DNA from: Selaginella moellendorffii
Taxonomy: Eukaryota; Streptophyta; Lycopodiopsida; Selaginellales; Selaginellaceae
Assembly (NCBI RefSeq): GCF_000143415.4
Contig: NW_003314311.1
Span: 633,673-697,672 of the forward strand
Direction of reading: 5' to 3'
DNA length: 64,000 nt
Shown here: positions 1-10,649 of the stretch, piece after piece
Numbering within the stretch: position 1 is the first letter of the stretch
Layout: the number at the start of each line of letters is the position of its first letter
Notes under the pieces: generated by a model
The model's database searches: none
The model's input: only the letters and a program-made list of their open reading frames with translations
Told to the model about the DNA's origin: nothing
Program-made: the position numbers and the translations under genes

Positions 1-654
1 TTAAAATATATCTTTTTATATCCATATCTTATTCACAAGGACCATCTTTGTAAGTGTTACTTTGACACTTGATTATTTTCCGTTCTCTTTGAGCTACTTT
101 TGCCCCTTAGGATTATCTATCCATATGATGAGAATATTGACTCATCCTCTAAGTATACCCTAACTCCTTGGTTTGTTCCAGCATTTATAAAAGGTAACCC
201 CAGCTATTATTTCAAGGACTTGTGTCCTCATCCGTATTTGACCTTTCACGGTCATTAATTTCGGTCTCAAATTCATGAGCACCAACCTTAACTATATGAG
301 GATAATCTTATGACTCCTTTATTGTTTTAGAGTCTCTATCTTTCTCATGATCTTAACTATAGTTGTTTACCATAACTACATTAGCTAGTTTGCTAAGTCA
401 AACGCTCTTCCCTCAACTCTCTAAAAAAAACTTTATATTATTTCCCAAGATCCCAAAGTTGTTACATTATTGCCCTTTACTATCCACCACCTCACCTACA
501 AATTCACACATGAACTGTAGTGGAGAGCTATATTTTCCTGACCTACTACTCCTCAAGGATAAACCTACTTCTAGGACCTTCAAATGCCAACACTAGTGGT
601 GATATACTTGACCACCAATAAAAATCAAACTAAGGAACAGATTTGATACCAAAA
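1..654 (-). mobile_element. Internal-domain fragment of LARD-like LTR element (minus orientation)
   Basis: This stretch matches the primer-site side of the internal domain seen again at 14100-14710 and, inverted, at 18401 onward. It ends at 641-650 with GATACC, the reverse complement of the start of a TGGTATC-type primer site, immediately before the LTR at 655. No credible coding frame is present. It is the right end of an element whose rest lies outside the window. Confidence 0.75.
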
Positions 655-2187
655 TATAAGCAACTAAATTTTCCATTCTACTTTAGTCAATTAACCACAC
701 CTCCATGTAAGTGACTAATTTTTCCATTCTACTTTAGCCACTTAACCACACCTCTAACCACTTGGAGGAGTCTCACTCACAACCTCCATAAGTCCTATTT
801 TGGACTTGGGTTTGCTAGCCCCGAGAATGGCATCCCCGCCACTCAACCTTTGCACTTGGTCCAAGTGTTCCACGTGTCCGATCCCATGACCGACACCCCA
901 AGGTACCATTGATATATCAGCCTGTTACGCTAAGGCCATGCCCCTTCACCTTGGTCACACTAGTGGTCTAACACCACCTACATCATAGTCTTATCTCTCA
1001 AGGACTGGGCCATCCATCCATGAGTGATTATCCCAGATCCACTCCTTATCATCCTTAGGATGCCTGCAGATATGAGGAATAGCTTTCCCCAATATCCTTT
1101 TTTTAGTCCCCACCAAGTTTTTTTTTGCCCATGGCCGTGTTTGCCACCACTGCCACTGGATCGAGGCCCACAAGCCCAACCACTAAGTCCCACAGTCCTC
1201 TGGGACTTCATCACCACACAACTGTATCCTTGGTCTCTACCCTAGAGGACTACTCCTCTTCCTTTCCATAGTCTGGGCCTTTGGGACGACATTTCGGAAC
1301 ACCGTAGCCCTACACGAGCCTCATGGGTACTCTCCCCACCTTCTGCCTTTGGGTGCTCTAGCCATGGGCTTAGAGTGAGGTTCTATTGAGCCACACCAGG
1401 TATCCAAGTAGGTAGTGCCGCCCACACTTGGACTGGGAGCATCGGCCAGTCGATCTCCCGAGGGAACTAGAGCCGGCTCTTGAACACTTCACCAAGCTAT
1501 CCTGCTTGTCGGTCCATGTTCACTCTAGTCTTGGACTTCCCAATGGGCAGCTCATCACCCAACACTGGGTACAGCCTTCCTGGGCCAAACTGGCCTTTCC
1601 TGGCCAAACTGGCTCCACTGCAGTCCTCCCCGTTACTATACTTTTGGACCTCACCAAACCCCCCAGGGTCTGGGAAACGAATGCTTTGGGCTTTCACCCT
1701 CTCAGACTCAAACTTGGACTCAGACTCGAGCTCGGGCTCGGTCTTGGCCTCGGCCTCGGTCTCGGTCTCGGTCCCAATCTCGGTCTCGGTCTTGGTCTCG
1801 GTCCCGGTCTCGATGTCGACCTCGGACTCCATCTCGGGTCCCTTTCAGACTCCATCTCGGATTCCATCTCGGGTCCATCTCGGACTCCATCTCGGACTCC
1901 GTCTTGGTCCATCTCGGACTCCATCTCGGACTCCATCTCGGGTCCATCTCGGACTCCATCTCAGACAGCATCTCAGACTCCAACTCGGGTCCCTTTTTGG
2001 AGCCTCGCTTATTGCTTGCTTCGTACTCGTTTCTCGAGCCCTTTGCTGGGAGTTCCACTCCCACTCTCGACCTTTCAAGTCAGAGCTTTCGGTCCAAACG
2101 TGTTACACTCGTTTGGCTTTCGCTTCGGCCACTACCACGTGGCACCCTTTTGGCTCCACTTTGGGTTTAGGGATTTTGTGTCTCACA
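655..2187 (-). repeat. LTR of LARD-like element, about 1.53 kb, minus orientation
   Basis: Read on the plus strand the repeat begins TATAAGC (a mutated TGTAAGC) right after the inverted primer site and ends in GTGTCTCACA, like the LTRs at 8729, 15452 and 22434. The first 50 bp are partly repeated at about 708. Internal domain lies on both sides, so this LTR serves as the 5' LTR of the leftward copy and the 3' LTR of the rightward copy, as expected after recombination between elements. A CTCGG-unit minisatellite occupies about 1725-1985. Confidence 0.8.
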
Positions 2188-5100
2188 ACTCCACCACCCA
2201 TAGACGAAGTTCGATGTCCTCATCGAATGATAAACCCTTTTATAAAGTAACACCCGCATGTATTACCATTTCCATACTTGGCACCCAGCCAATATTTGTC
2301 TATGGTTTGACACCGAAGGCTCACCATGCCTTGTCCATCCTCTAAGGAGCATAGTCTCTCCAGCATAGAGACTCACTCGACCATCTGGTGCTTCCTTTTA
2401 TTGGTTCAATTATCGCAAAACCTGTTAGAGACACCCTCTCTAACTCGATTCCACTACTCATTCTCGAGTACTCTCAGATCCCATCGGCATAACCTTTGCA
2501 CTTTGGAATTTTTAATTTTGACTTTTCAGAGTCAATTTCCTAGGTGTCTCCGACACCTTACATTGCACATGGTGCAACGCCACTTCCCCATCCTAGGAAG
2601 TTTTTTACTTGAGGGCACCATCATCCTCTTTTCGATATCGTGCCACCTTTGGCACTAAGTTCTAGTTATCATAATTTGTGCTAGGGCTGCCCACGGCCCT
2701 ATCATTTGGCTACTTTACCGCTTCCTGCCTTGGAACTTCCACTTTCACCAAATCGGAGCAATTGGGAATCCATCCTTGGAAACACATTGCCTTTCACACA
2801 ATTCGTTAGCACCCAACACATTAGTGTTCTTGGCCTAACTTTGCATTTTGGATTCTTTCCCATGATTCCCATGGCTCTTTTCTTAGCCACTAGTCTTTTG
2901 CTCCTATCCTTGATTGCTACACCCAACAACATCAGATCACTACCTCCATTCTCGAGATATCCTTTCAGTTCCATAGCAAAGACTTTGCTTTGCCAAGTCC
3001 AAAGGGTGTTCACCTCTAGTATGTCTCTTTAGGATTTTCTACTGTGGGCTCTATCCCTGGCCCAACTTTGTAACCCTCCCATGGGTCTCTTATAGAGACT
3101 ACTGTAAGCAACCAAAGAGAACGACTTGAGAGACGATCCATGGGGTTTAAATATAGAGGGAAAGGGCCCATGAACAAGAGTGCACCCCCTTTTCCAAATG
3201 GTTAAGGGTCTTGGGATAGTTGGAGTTAAGCGTCCTTGGGTTTGAATAGTACTGGGCTGGGTGACCACCCGGGAAGTCCAAATTCAGGAGCTTACATTTG
3301 GTATCAGAGGGGTCTCAGGTCCGACTCTGTTGGTTGGCTAGGGGAATCACACCACATGTTAATTGACATCTGGCTGGTCCAGTTTGCTCCCACTGGGCTC
3401 GACCCGAGGGGTAGGGTGTCAAGAGAGCGAGGCTCTCAGGAGAGCTGCGGCTCTCAGCTTCCGTTCACGAGGGCGTGAACTTGCAGGGAAGCGTGGTGGA
3501 TTGTAAGCAACTAAAGAGAACGACTTGAGAGACGATCCATGGGGTTTAAATATAGAGGGAAAGGGCCCATGAACAATCGTGAACGGAACTTGCAGGGAAG
3601 CGTGGTGGATTGTAAGCAACCAAAGAGAACGACTTGAGAGACGATCCATGGGGTTTAAATATAGAGGGAAAGGGCCCATGAACAAGAGTGCACCCCCTTT
3701 TCCAAATGGTTAAGGGTCTTGGGATAGTTGGAGTTAAACGTCCTTGGGTTTGAATAGTACTGGGCTGGGTGACCACCCGGGAAGTCCAAATTCAGGAGCT
3801 TACAACTACTTTCTTCAGACTCACTATGCTATCGCATAGTCACAAATCATTTCCCTTAGGTGTTCTTCTTACTTGGTCACTTTGACCAAGCCACACCATC
3901 ATCAATAGTTCAAACCAACACTTTGAACTAGGAATTTTATCCCTTAACCTCACAAGGACCTTGTCCTTATTTTTAGCCATAAGATCACCTAGTGATCACA
4001 CCTTGGCACCTTAACAAGTTTGCCAATAGGTATTAGGTCTTCCAAACCTTTAAGTTGTTCACTATGACCCCGGGGGGATCCCCCACACTTGGTGGTGCAC
4101 CCAAGCTAGCCCTTACGGCCAAGGGTCCATAGCAACTGAGATTAGGTGTCCCTATCTCACTCACCATGTCCTTGGTGCCACTCACACCAAGTGTTCAAGT
4201 TAGGTATGCCTAGCCACACTAATCAATCTAACTGTGCATCACGACTCCGAGGCATCCCTCGCTTGGTGGTGTGCCCAAACCAGTCTCTTCACTGAAAGTC
4301 CATGACCACCAAAAAATGAGTGTCCTCATATTCCAAACCATCACCACGCCCTAGCGATTTGGGACTCGAACCCAAGCACTAGAGGGTCGGGACTCAAACC
4401 CAACCTCCGTATATGCATCTACAAATGGCATCACACAAGATGCCTGGCATGACTCCCCACGCCAGTGCACCAATTTATACTTAAAGTGCGCTATAGATCA
4501 CAGCTTAGGAACCTAGTTCCTCCGCACTGCCAAGTCTTCTCGCTTAACAAGTCTGTGATCATGCATGGATTCCTCCATACTCGGCCCCATGGGCCACCCC
4601 TTTTGAAGTTAGCACCTTCAACTAGGGGATTTGTTCCCCTGACTCGCCAATCTCGCTTAGCAAGTTATCCAGCCATCGTAACATGGTTCATGCATAAGCG
4701 TGAAAGTCCTTAACCATCGACTTTTGTTCAAAGCCCTCTCTTTGAACACTCGGGAACTACTTCCCCAACTTTGATAGCCTCACCTCATAGCCAGCTTCAA
4801 GATCACGCTTCTGCTGCGCTACTCTGATTTCGTGCGCTTTAGGAACCATTTACACTTGGCTTTCTAGGTACTTATCTACCTAAAATTGTCTTCGGGAACC
4901 TTCAAGGAACTTTGTTCCTTAACTTGCTAAGGCTTCTCCTTTGCAAGCTCCCTACTCACCATATGGTCTAACATGGATAATTCCACATTTTAGACTCTAC
5001 ATAGCACTGCAGTTGCTAGTAACAACATCCTTGAGCACCCTCTTGATTCTCCACTCCCAACTTGCATAACAATTGCTAGTTATGCCTTTCAATTTCTATG

Positions 5101-6627
5101 GTTCAATTCCATCCTAATACTACTTGCCTTTTGGCCCCATATGTTTCTTTTGGTTATTCTCCTCCAAACTAGGAGGATAGCTTTGCACATTTTACTATGA
5201 CTTAGTAAGTATTCATAGGGATGAACCTACCCGATAGCTTAGGGAGTGGTTCCTCAATCTGGGCATGCTTGCCTTATAATCCCACACACCGGGATTATCG
5301 TTGCTACTTATGAGCCTCTATATGCCTATCACTAGCCTTGCCAAAATCCCATTTTTTGGCTTTGTCCAGATCGGGTAGACGGATTCCTCCCGTCTCCACA
5401 ACCTTGGATGTTTGGATGGCATCTCTTATCTATCATTCACTAGGGACTTAGTCCCTTGGGCTTTAGCTATTGCCCTCGCGGTATTAAACACCACCTCCTG
5501 GTGTTCCAGAGTGTTTGGGTGTCTTAATGATGGTCTCCTTGACAATAAGCATTTCCTTTTTTGACATTGACTCACTATATTACAACATAAGCAATTTATC
5601 CCCCGTAAGGGTATATCTAACTTCCTTATGCCATTAAGAAGTCTTGGGTAGTTACCTTCTACCCGTTTAACCAATTATCTTGCACCTCTTGCTTAGTTGC
5701 CCTATAGTTGTCAAGTCTTACAACTCATTACTTGGTGCTTCCACACCTCCATCATTATCTGGGTCACCACACTCTAACCACATGCCTTCCAGCTTAGGCT
5801 ATGCTATTCCCTTGGCAAGGGGTTCCCATGAACCCATCAACATAACCTCAAGGTATCTCACTTTGGCACATTTGGTGTCTCCACACCAACGGTTCCACGA
5901 GCCTACCTCTATGACACTTTTTACTTGTGTCTAGGTCTTTGCCAAGACCAAAGCAGTTGTTTTTCATGCCAACTATCAATTAACATTGCACCATAGTGTT
6001 CAAACACAACTCTATGCCAAAGTTGCTTTTTTTTTGGGGAATACCTTTCCCACGACTTTAGCATGGCACATTCTGCCATCGATGAGATACCTTCTGTTTT
6101 CATACTTGGATCCTATGATCCCCCCCATCCTTCGTGGGGTACAACACACCTCAGTCCAAATGCTTCTATCAATCCTTTAGAATTATTCCTTGACTCTATT
6201 TGAGTCATCCAGCTTTTTGGACTTTATCATCTGAAAACTTGTGAGGTCCTACCTTTGAGGTGTCAGCTCACTGGAATACAACTTCTTGTATTCAAGTCCT
6301 ACTCACAAGGACCATCTTTACAAGTGTTATTCCAACACTTGATTTGTTCCCTTGGGGCAACCTTTTGCCCCTTAGGACCACTTGTCCATGTGATGAGAAT
6401 ACCAACTCATCCTCTGAGCACACCCCCAACTCTTTGGGTTGTTCCAGCATTTATTAGAGGTACCTTCAGCTACCATTTCAAGGACTTGTGTCCTTTTCCA
6501 TATTTGACCTCCCGCAGTCATTACTTTTGATCTCACATTCATGAACACCAACCTCAACTATATGAGGATAATCTTGTGACTCCTTTATTGCTTTGGAGTC
6601 TCTATCTTTCCCATGATCCCAACTATA
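2188..6627 (-). mobile_element. Internal domain of LARD-like element, minus orientation, with a nested TRIM
   Basis: The sequence is collinear with 10650-14410 and with the inverse of 18401-22433. It starts with the same ACTCCACCACCC next to the LTR end. Removing the TRIM at 3103-3804 leaves about 3.7 kb. No frame longer than about 110 codons exists and no gag, protease, reverse transcriptase or integrase motif is visible. At 6627 the internal domain joins directly to the middle of an LTR, so the primer site and the LTR start were deleted. Confidence 0.75.
3103..3804 (+). mobile_element. TRIM (miniature LTR retrotransposon) with target-site duplication ACTAC
   Basis: Two 194-bp LTRs (3103-3296 and 3611-3804), each TGTAAGC...GCTTACA, flank an internal region of about 300 bp. 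The left LTR is followed at 3299 by TGGTATCAGAGG, a near-perfect initiator tRNA-Met primer site. The internal region holds the hairpin GTTCACG-AGGG-CGTGAAC (around 3462-3479) and no coding frame. A third, truncated LTR start (3502-3576) and a repeat of the internal 3' end lie between the LTRs. ACTAC occurs at 3098-3102 and at 3805-3809, and the unoccupied site (one ACTAC) is at 11567-11571. The element must move with proteins supplied by another element. Confidence 0.92.
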
Positions 6628-7340
6628 CGAACGCTTTGGGCTTTCACCCTCTCAGACTCGGACTCGGACTCAGCCTCAGACTCGGACTTGAGCTCAGGCT
6701 CGGTCTCGGTCTCGGTCCCAATCTCGGTCTCGGTCTTAGTCTCGGTCCCGGTCTCAGTCTTGACCTCGGACTCCATCTTGGGTCCATCTTGGACTCCATC
6801 TCAGATTCCATCTCGGACTCCATCTCGGACTCCATCTCGGACTCCGTCTCGGTCCATCTCGGACTCCATCTTGGGTCCATCTCAGACTCCATCTTGGGTC
6901 CATCTCGGACTCCATCTTGGACTCCATCTCGGACTCCATCTCGGACTCCATCTCAGACTCTGTCTCAGTCCATCTCGGACTCCATCTCGGACTCCATCTC
7001 GGGTCCATCTCGGACTCCAACTTAGGTCCATCTCGGACTCCAACTTGGGTCCATCTCGGACTTCATCTTGGACTCCATCTCAGACTCCATCTCGGACTCC
7101 ATCTCGGACTCCGTCTCGGTCCATCTCGGACTCCAACTCGGGTCCCTTTTTGGAGCCTTGCTTATTGCTCGCTTCGTACATGTTCCTTGAGCACTTTGTT
7201 GGGAGTTCCACTCCCACTCTCGACCTTTCAAGTTGGAGCTTTCGGTCCAAACGTGTTACACTCGTTTGGCTTTTGCTTTGGCCACTACCACTTGGCACCC
7301 TTCTGGCTCCACTTTGGGGCCTAGGATTTTGTGTTTCACA
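6628..7340 (-). repeat. Truncated LARD LTR, minus orientation
   Basis: It starts in the middle of the LTR (ACGAACGCTTTGGGC, equivalent to about 1677) and runs through the minisatellite (about 6655-7140) to the normal end GTGTTTCACA. The first kilobase of the LTR is missing. Confidence 0.75.
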
Positions 7341-8034
7341 CTCTAACCATTTGGAGGAGTCTCACTCACAACCTCCATAAGTCTTATTTTGGATTTGGGG
7401 CTTGCTAACTTTGAAAATGGCATCCCTACCACTCAACCTTTGCACTTGGTCCAGGTGCTCCATGTGTCTGATCCCATGACTAACACCCAAAGGTACCATT
7501 GATATATCAACCTGTTACACTAAAGCCATGCCTCTTCACCTTTTTCACACTAATGATCTAACACCACCTACATCACACACAAAGATTGGGCCATTTGTTC
7601 ATGAATGGTTATCCCAAATCCACTCTTTAGCATCCTTAAGATGCCTACAGACATGGGGAATAGCCTTCCTCAATGTCCCTTTTTTCAGTCCCCACCAAGT
7701 CTCTTCCTGTCCATGGCTGTGTTTGCCAACACTGCCACTAAATCAAGGCCCACAAGCCTAACCACTAAATCCCCTTATTCTCGGGGACTTCCTCACCATG
7801 TGATTGCATCCTTGGTCATTACATTAGAGGATTACTCCTCTTCCTTTCCACCATCTAGAATATTTCAGAACACTATGGCCCTATGCAGGCCTCATGGATA
7901 CTCTCCCCACCTTCTGTCTTTAGGTGCTCTAACCATGGGATTAGAGCTAAGTTTTGTTGAGCCATGCCAAATATCCAAGTAGGTAGTGCTACCCTTGCTT
8001 GGACTAGGAGCATAAACCACTCAATCTCTTGGAG
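7341..8034 (-). repeat. Left part of an older LARD LTR split by a nested element
   Basis: The segment matches positions 751 to about 1460 of the first LTR and lacks the first 95 bp. It stops at 8034, where a plus-orientation LTR begins TGTGAGACAC. Its continuation is at 23930-24511. The two halves are not exactly contiguous: about 60 bp are missing relative to intact LTRs, and I see no clean target duplication. Confidence 0.7.
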
Positions 8035-8728
8035 TGTGAGACACAAATCCCTAAGCCCCAAAGTGGAGCCGAAAGGGTGCCATGTGGTAGTGGCCGAAGC
8101 GAAAGCCAAACGAGCGTAATACATTTGGATTAAAAGCTCCAACTTGAAGAGTTGAGAGCGGGAGTGAAACTCCTGTCGGATTGCTCAAGGAACAAACATG
8201 AAGCAAGCAATAAGAGAGTCTCTAGAAAAGGGACACAAGAGGACCATCACATGACACGTGGTGGAGTCCGAGATGGACCGAGATGAAGTTTGAGATGGAC
8301 CTGAGATGGAGTCTAAGATGGACCCAAGATGGAGTCTGAGATGGACCCGAGATGGAGTTTGAGATGGACCCGAGATGGAGTCTGAGATGGACTCGAGATG
8401 GAGTCTGAGATGGACCCGAGATGGAGTCCGAGATGGACCGAGATGGAGTCCGAGATGGACCCGAGATGGAGTCCGAGATGGACCCGAGATGGAGTCCAAG
8501 ATGGAGTCTGAGATGGACCCGAGATGGAGTCCAAGATGGACCGAGATGGAGTTTGAGATGGAGTCTGAGATAGACCTGAGATGGAGTTTGAGATGGAGTT
8601 TGAGATGGACTTGAGATGGAGTTTGAGATGGACCCGAGATGGAGTCCGAGATGGACCGAGATGAAGTCCGAGAAGGACCCGAGATGGAGTCTGAGATGGA
8701 CCGAGACGAAGTCCGAGAAGGACCCGAG
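8035..8728 (+). repeat. First part of the 5' LTR of plus-strand element A
   Basis: It starts TGTGAGACACAAATCCC, the same start as the LTR at 22434, and enters the minisatellite (about 8262-8728). At 8728 it is interrupted by element B; the remainder resumes at 17284. Confidence 0.85.
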
Positions 8729-10649
8729 TGTAAGTGACTAATTTTTCCATTCTACTTTAGTCACTTAACCACACCTCTGACCACTTGGAGGAGTCTCATT
8801 CACAACCTCCATAAGCCCAACTCAGGACTTCGGGCTTGCTAGCCCCGAGAATGGCATCCATGCCACTCAACCGTAGCACTTGGTCCAAGTGCTCCACGTG
8901 TCCAATCCCATGATCGACACCCCAAGGTACCACCGACATATCGGCCCGTTACGCTAAGGCCATGCCCATTTACCTTGGTCACACTGGTGGTCCAACACCA
9001 CATACATTCCAATCCTGTCTCTCAAAGACTAGGTCATCCATCCATGAGTGATCATCCCAGATCCACTCCTTAACATCCTTAGGATGCCTACAGACATGGG
9101 GAATAGCCTTCCCCAGTATCTCTGTTCCGGTCCCCACCAAGTCCCTTTCTGTCCTTGGCTATGTTCGCCAACACTTCCACTGGATCGAGGCCCACCGGCC
9201 CGACCACTAAGTCCCACTATCCTCTAGGACTTCCTCACTGTGTGACTGTGTCCTTGGTCACCACACCGGAGGGCTACCCCTCTTCCTTTCCACAGTCTGG
9301 GACTTTGGGACACCATTTCGGAACACCGTGGCCTTACGCAAGCCTCATGCGGACTCTCCCCGCCTTTCATCTTTAGGTGCTCTAGCCATGGGCTTAGAGC
9401 GAGGTTCCGTTGAGCCACACCAGGTATCCAAGTAGGTAGTGCCACCCACACTTGGACTGGGAGCATCGGCCAGTCGATCTCCCGGGGGAACTAGAGCCGG
9501 CTCTTGAACACTTCACCAAGCTACGCCGCTTGTCGGTCCGTGTTCACTCTAGTCTTGGACTTCCTAGTGGGCAGCTCATCACCCAACACTGGGTCCGGCC
9601 TTCCTGGGCCAAACTGGCCTTTCCTGGCCAAATTGGCTCCACTGTAGTCCTCCCCCTACTATACTTTTGGAGCTCACCAAACCCCCCAGGGTCTGGGAGA
9701 CGAACGCTTTGGGCTTTCACCCTCTCAGACTCGAACTCGGATTCGGACTCGGACTCGAACTCGGACTCGGACTCGGACTCGGGCTTGGTCTCGGCCTCGG
9801 CCCCGGTCTCGGTCTCGGTCCCGATCTCGGTCTCGGTCTCAGTTCCGGTCTCGGTCTCGATCTCGGTCTCGACCTCGGAATCCATCTCGGGTCCATCTCG
9901 GACTCCATCTCGGACTCCATCTCATGTCCATCTTGGACTCCATCTCGGACTCCATCTCGGGTCCATCTCGGACTCCATCTCGGGTCCATCTCGGACTCCA
10001 CCTCGGACTCCATCTCGGACTCCATTTCGGGTCCATCTCGGGTCCATCTCGGACTCCACCTCGGACTCCATCTCGGGTCCATCTCGGACTCCACCTCGGG
10101 TCCCACCTCGGACTCCATCTCGGACTCCATCTCGGGTCCATCTCGGACTCCACCTCGGACTCCATCTCGGACTCCATTTCGGGTCCATCTCGGGTCCATC
10201 TCGGACTCCACCTCGGACTCCATCTCGGGTCCATCTCGGACTCCACCTCGGGTCCCACCTCGGACTCCATCTCGGACTCCATCTCGGGTCCACCTCGGAC
10301 TCCATCTCGGACTCCATCTCGGGTCCATCTCGGACTCCACTTCGGATCCATCTCGGACTCCACTTCGGATCCATCTCGGACTCCACTTCAGACCCAAACT
10401 TGGGTCCATCTCGGACACTTCCACGTGTCATGTGTTGGTCTTTTTTGGGTCCCTTTTTGGAGCCTTGCTTATTGCTCGCTTCGTGCTTGTTCCTCGAGCA
10501 CTATAGTTGGGAGTTCCACTCCCACTCTCAACCTTTCGAGTCAGAGCTTTTAGTCCAAACGTGTTACGCTCGTTTGGTTTTCGCTTCGGCCACCACCACA
10601 TGGCACCCTTCCGGCTCCACTTTGGGGCCTAGGTATTTTGTGTCTCACA
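8729..10649 (-). repeat. 3' LTR of element B (1921 bp)
   Basis: It begins TGTAAGTGACTAA and ends TTGTGTCTCACA on the plus strand, giving TG...CA termini. The minisatellite spans about 9725-10390 and is longer than in the partner LTR, which explains most of the length difference (1921 against 1827 bp). Confidence 0.88.
9725..10390. repeat. CTCGG-unit minisatellite inside the LTR
   Basis: A 6-bp phase (CTCGGT/CTCGGA runs) passes into an array mixing the 12-bp unit CTCGGACTCCAT with the 11-bp unit CTCGGGTCCAT. The units contain no stop codon in several frames, so long open frames on both strands here are artefacts. Homologous arrays sit at about 1725-1985, 6655-7140, 8262-8728, 16450-17040, 17279-17430, 22660-22960 and 24140-24290. 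Confidence 0.9.

Noticed and set aside
4350-4420. GGGACTCGAACCC-type sequence resembling a tRNA T-arm
   Set aside because: Only the T-arm-like words are present, repeated within the LARD internal domain; no cloverleaf can be drawn around them.
8262-8728. CRISPR-like or tandem repeat array
   Set aside because: The units are adjacent, with no unique spacers, in plant nuclear DNA; it is a minisatellite.
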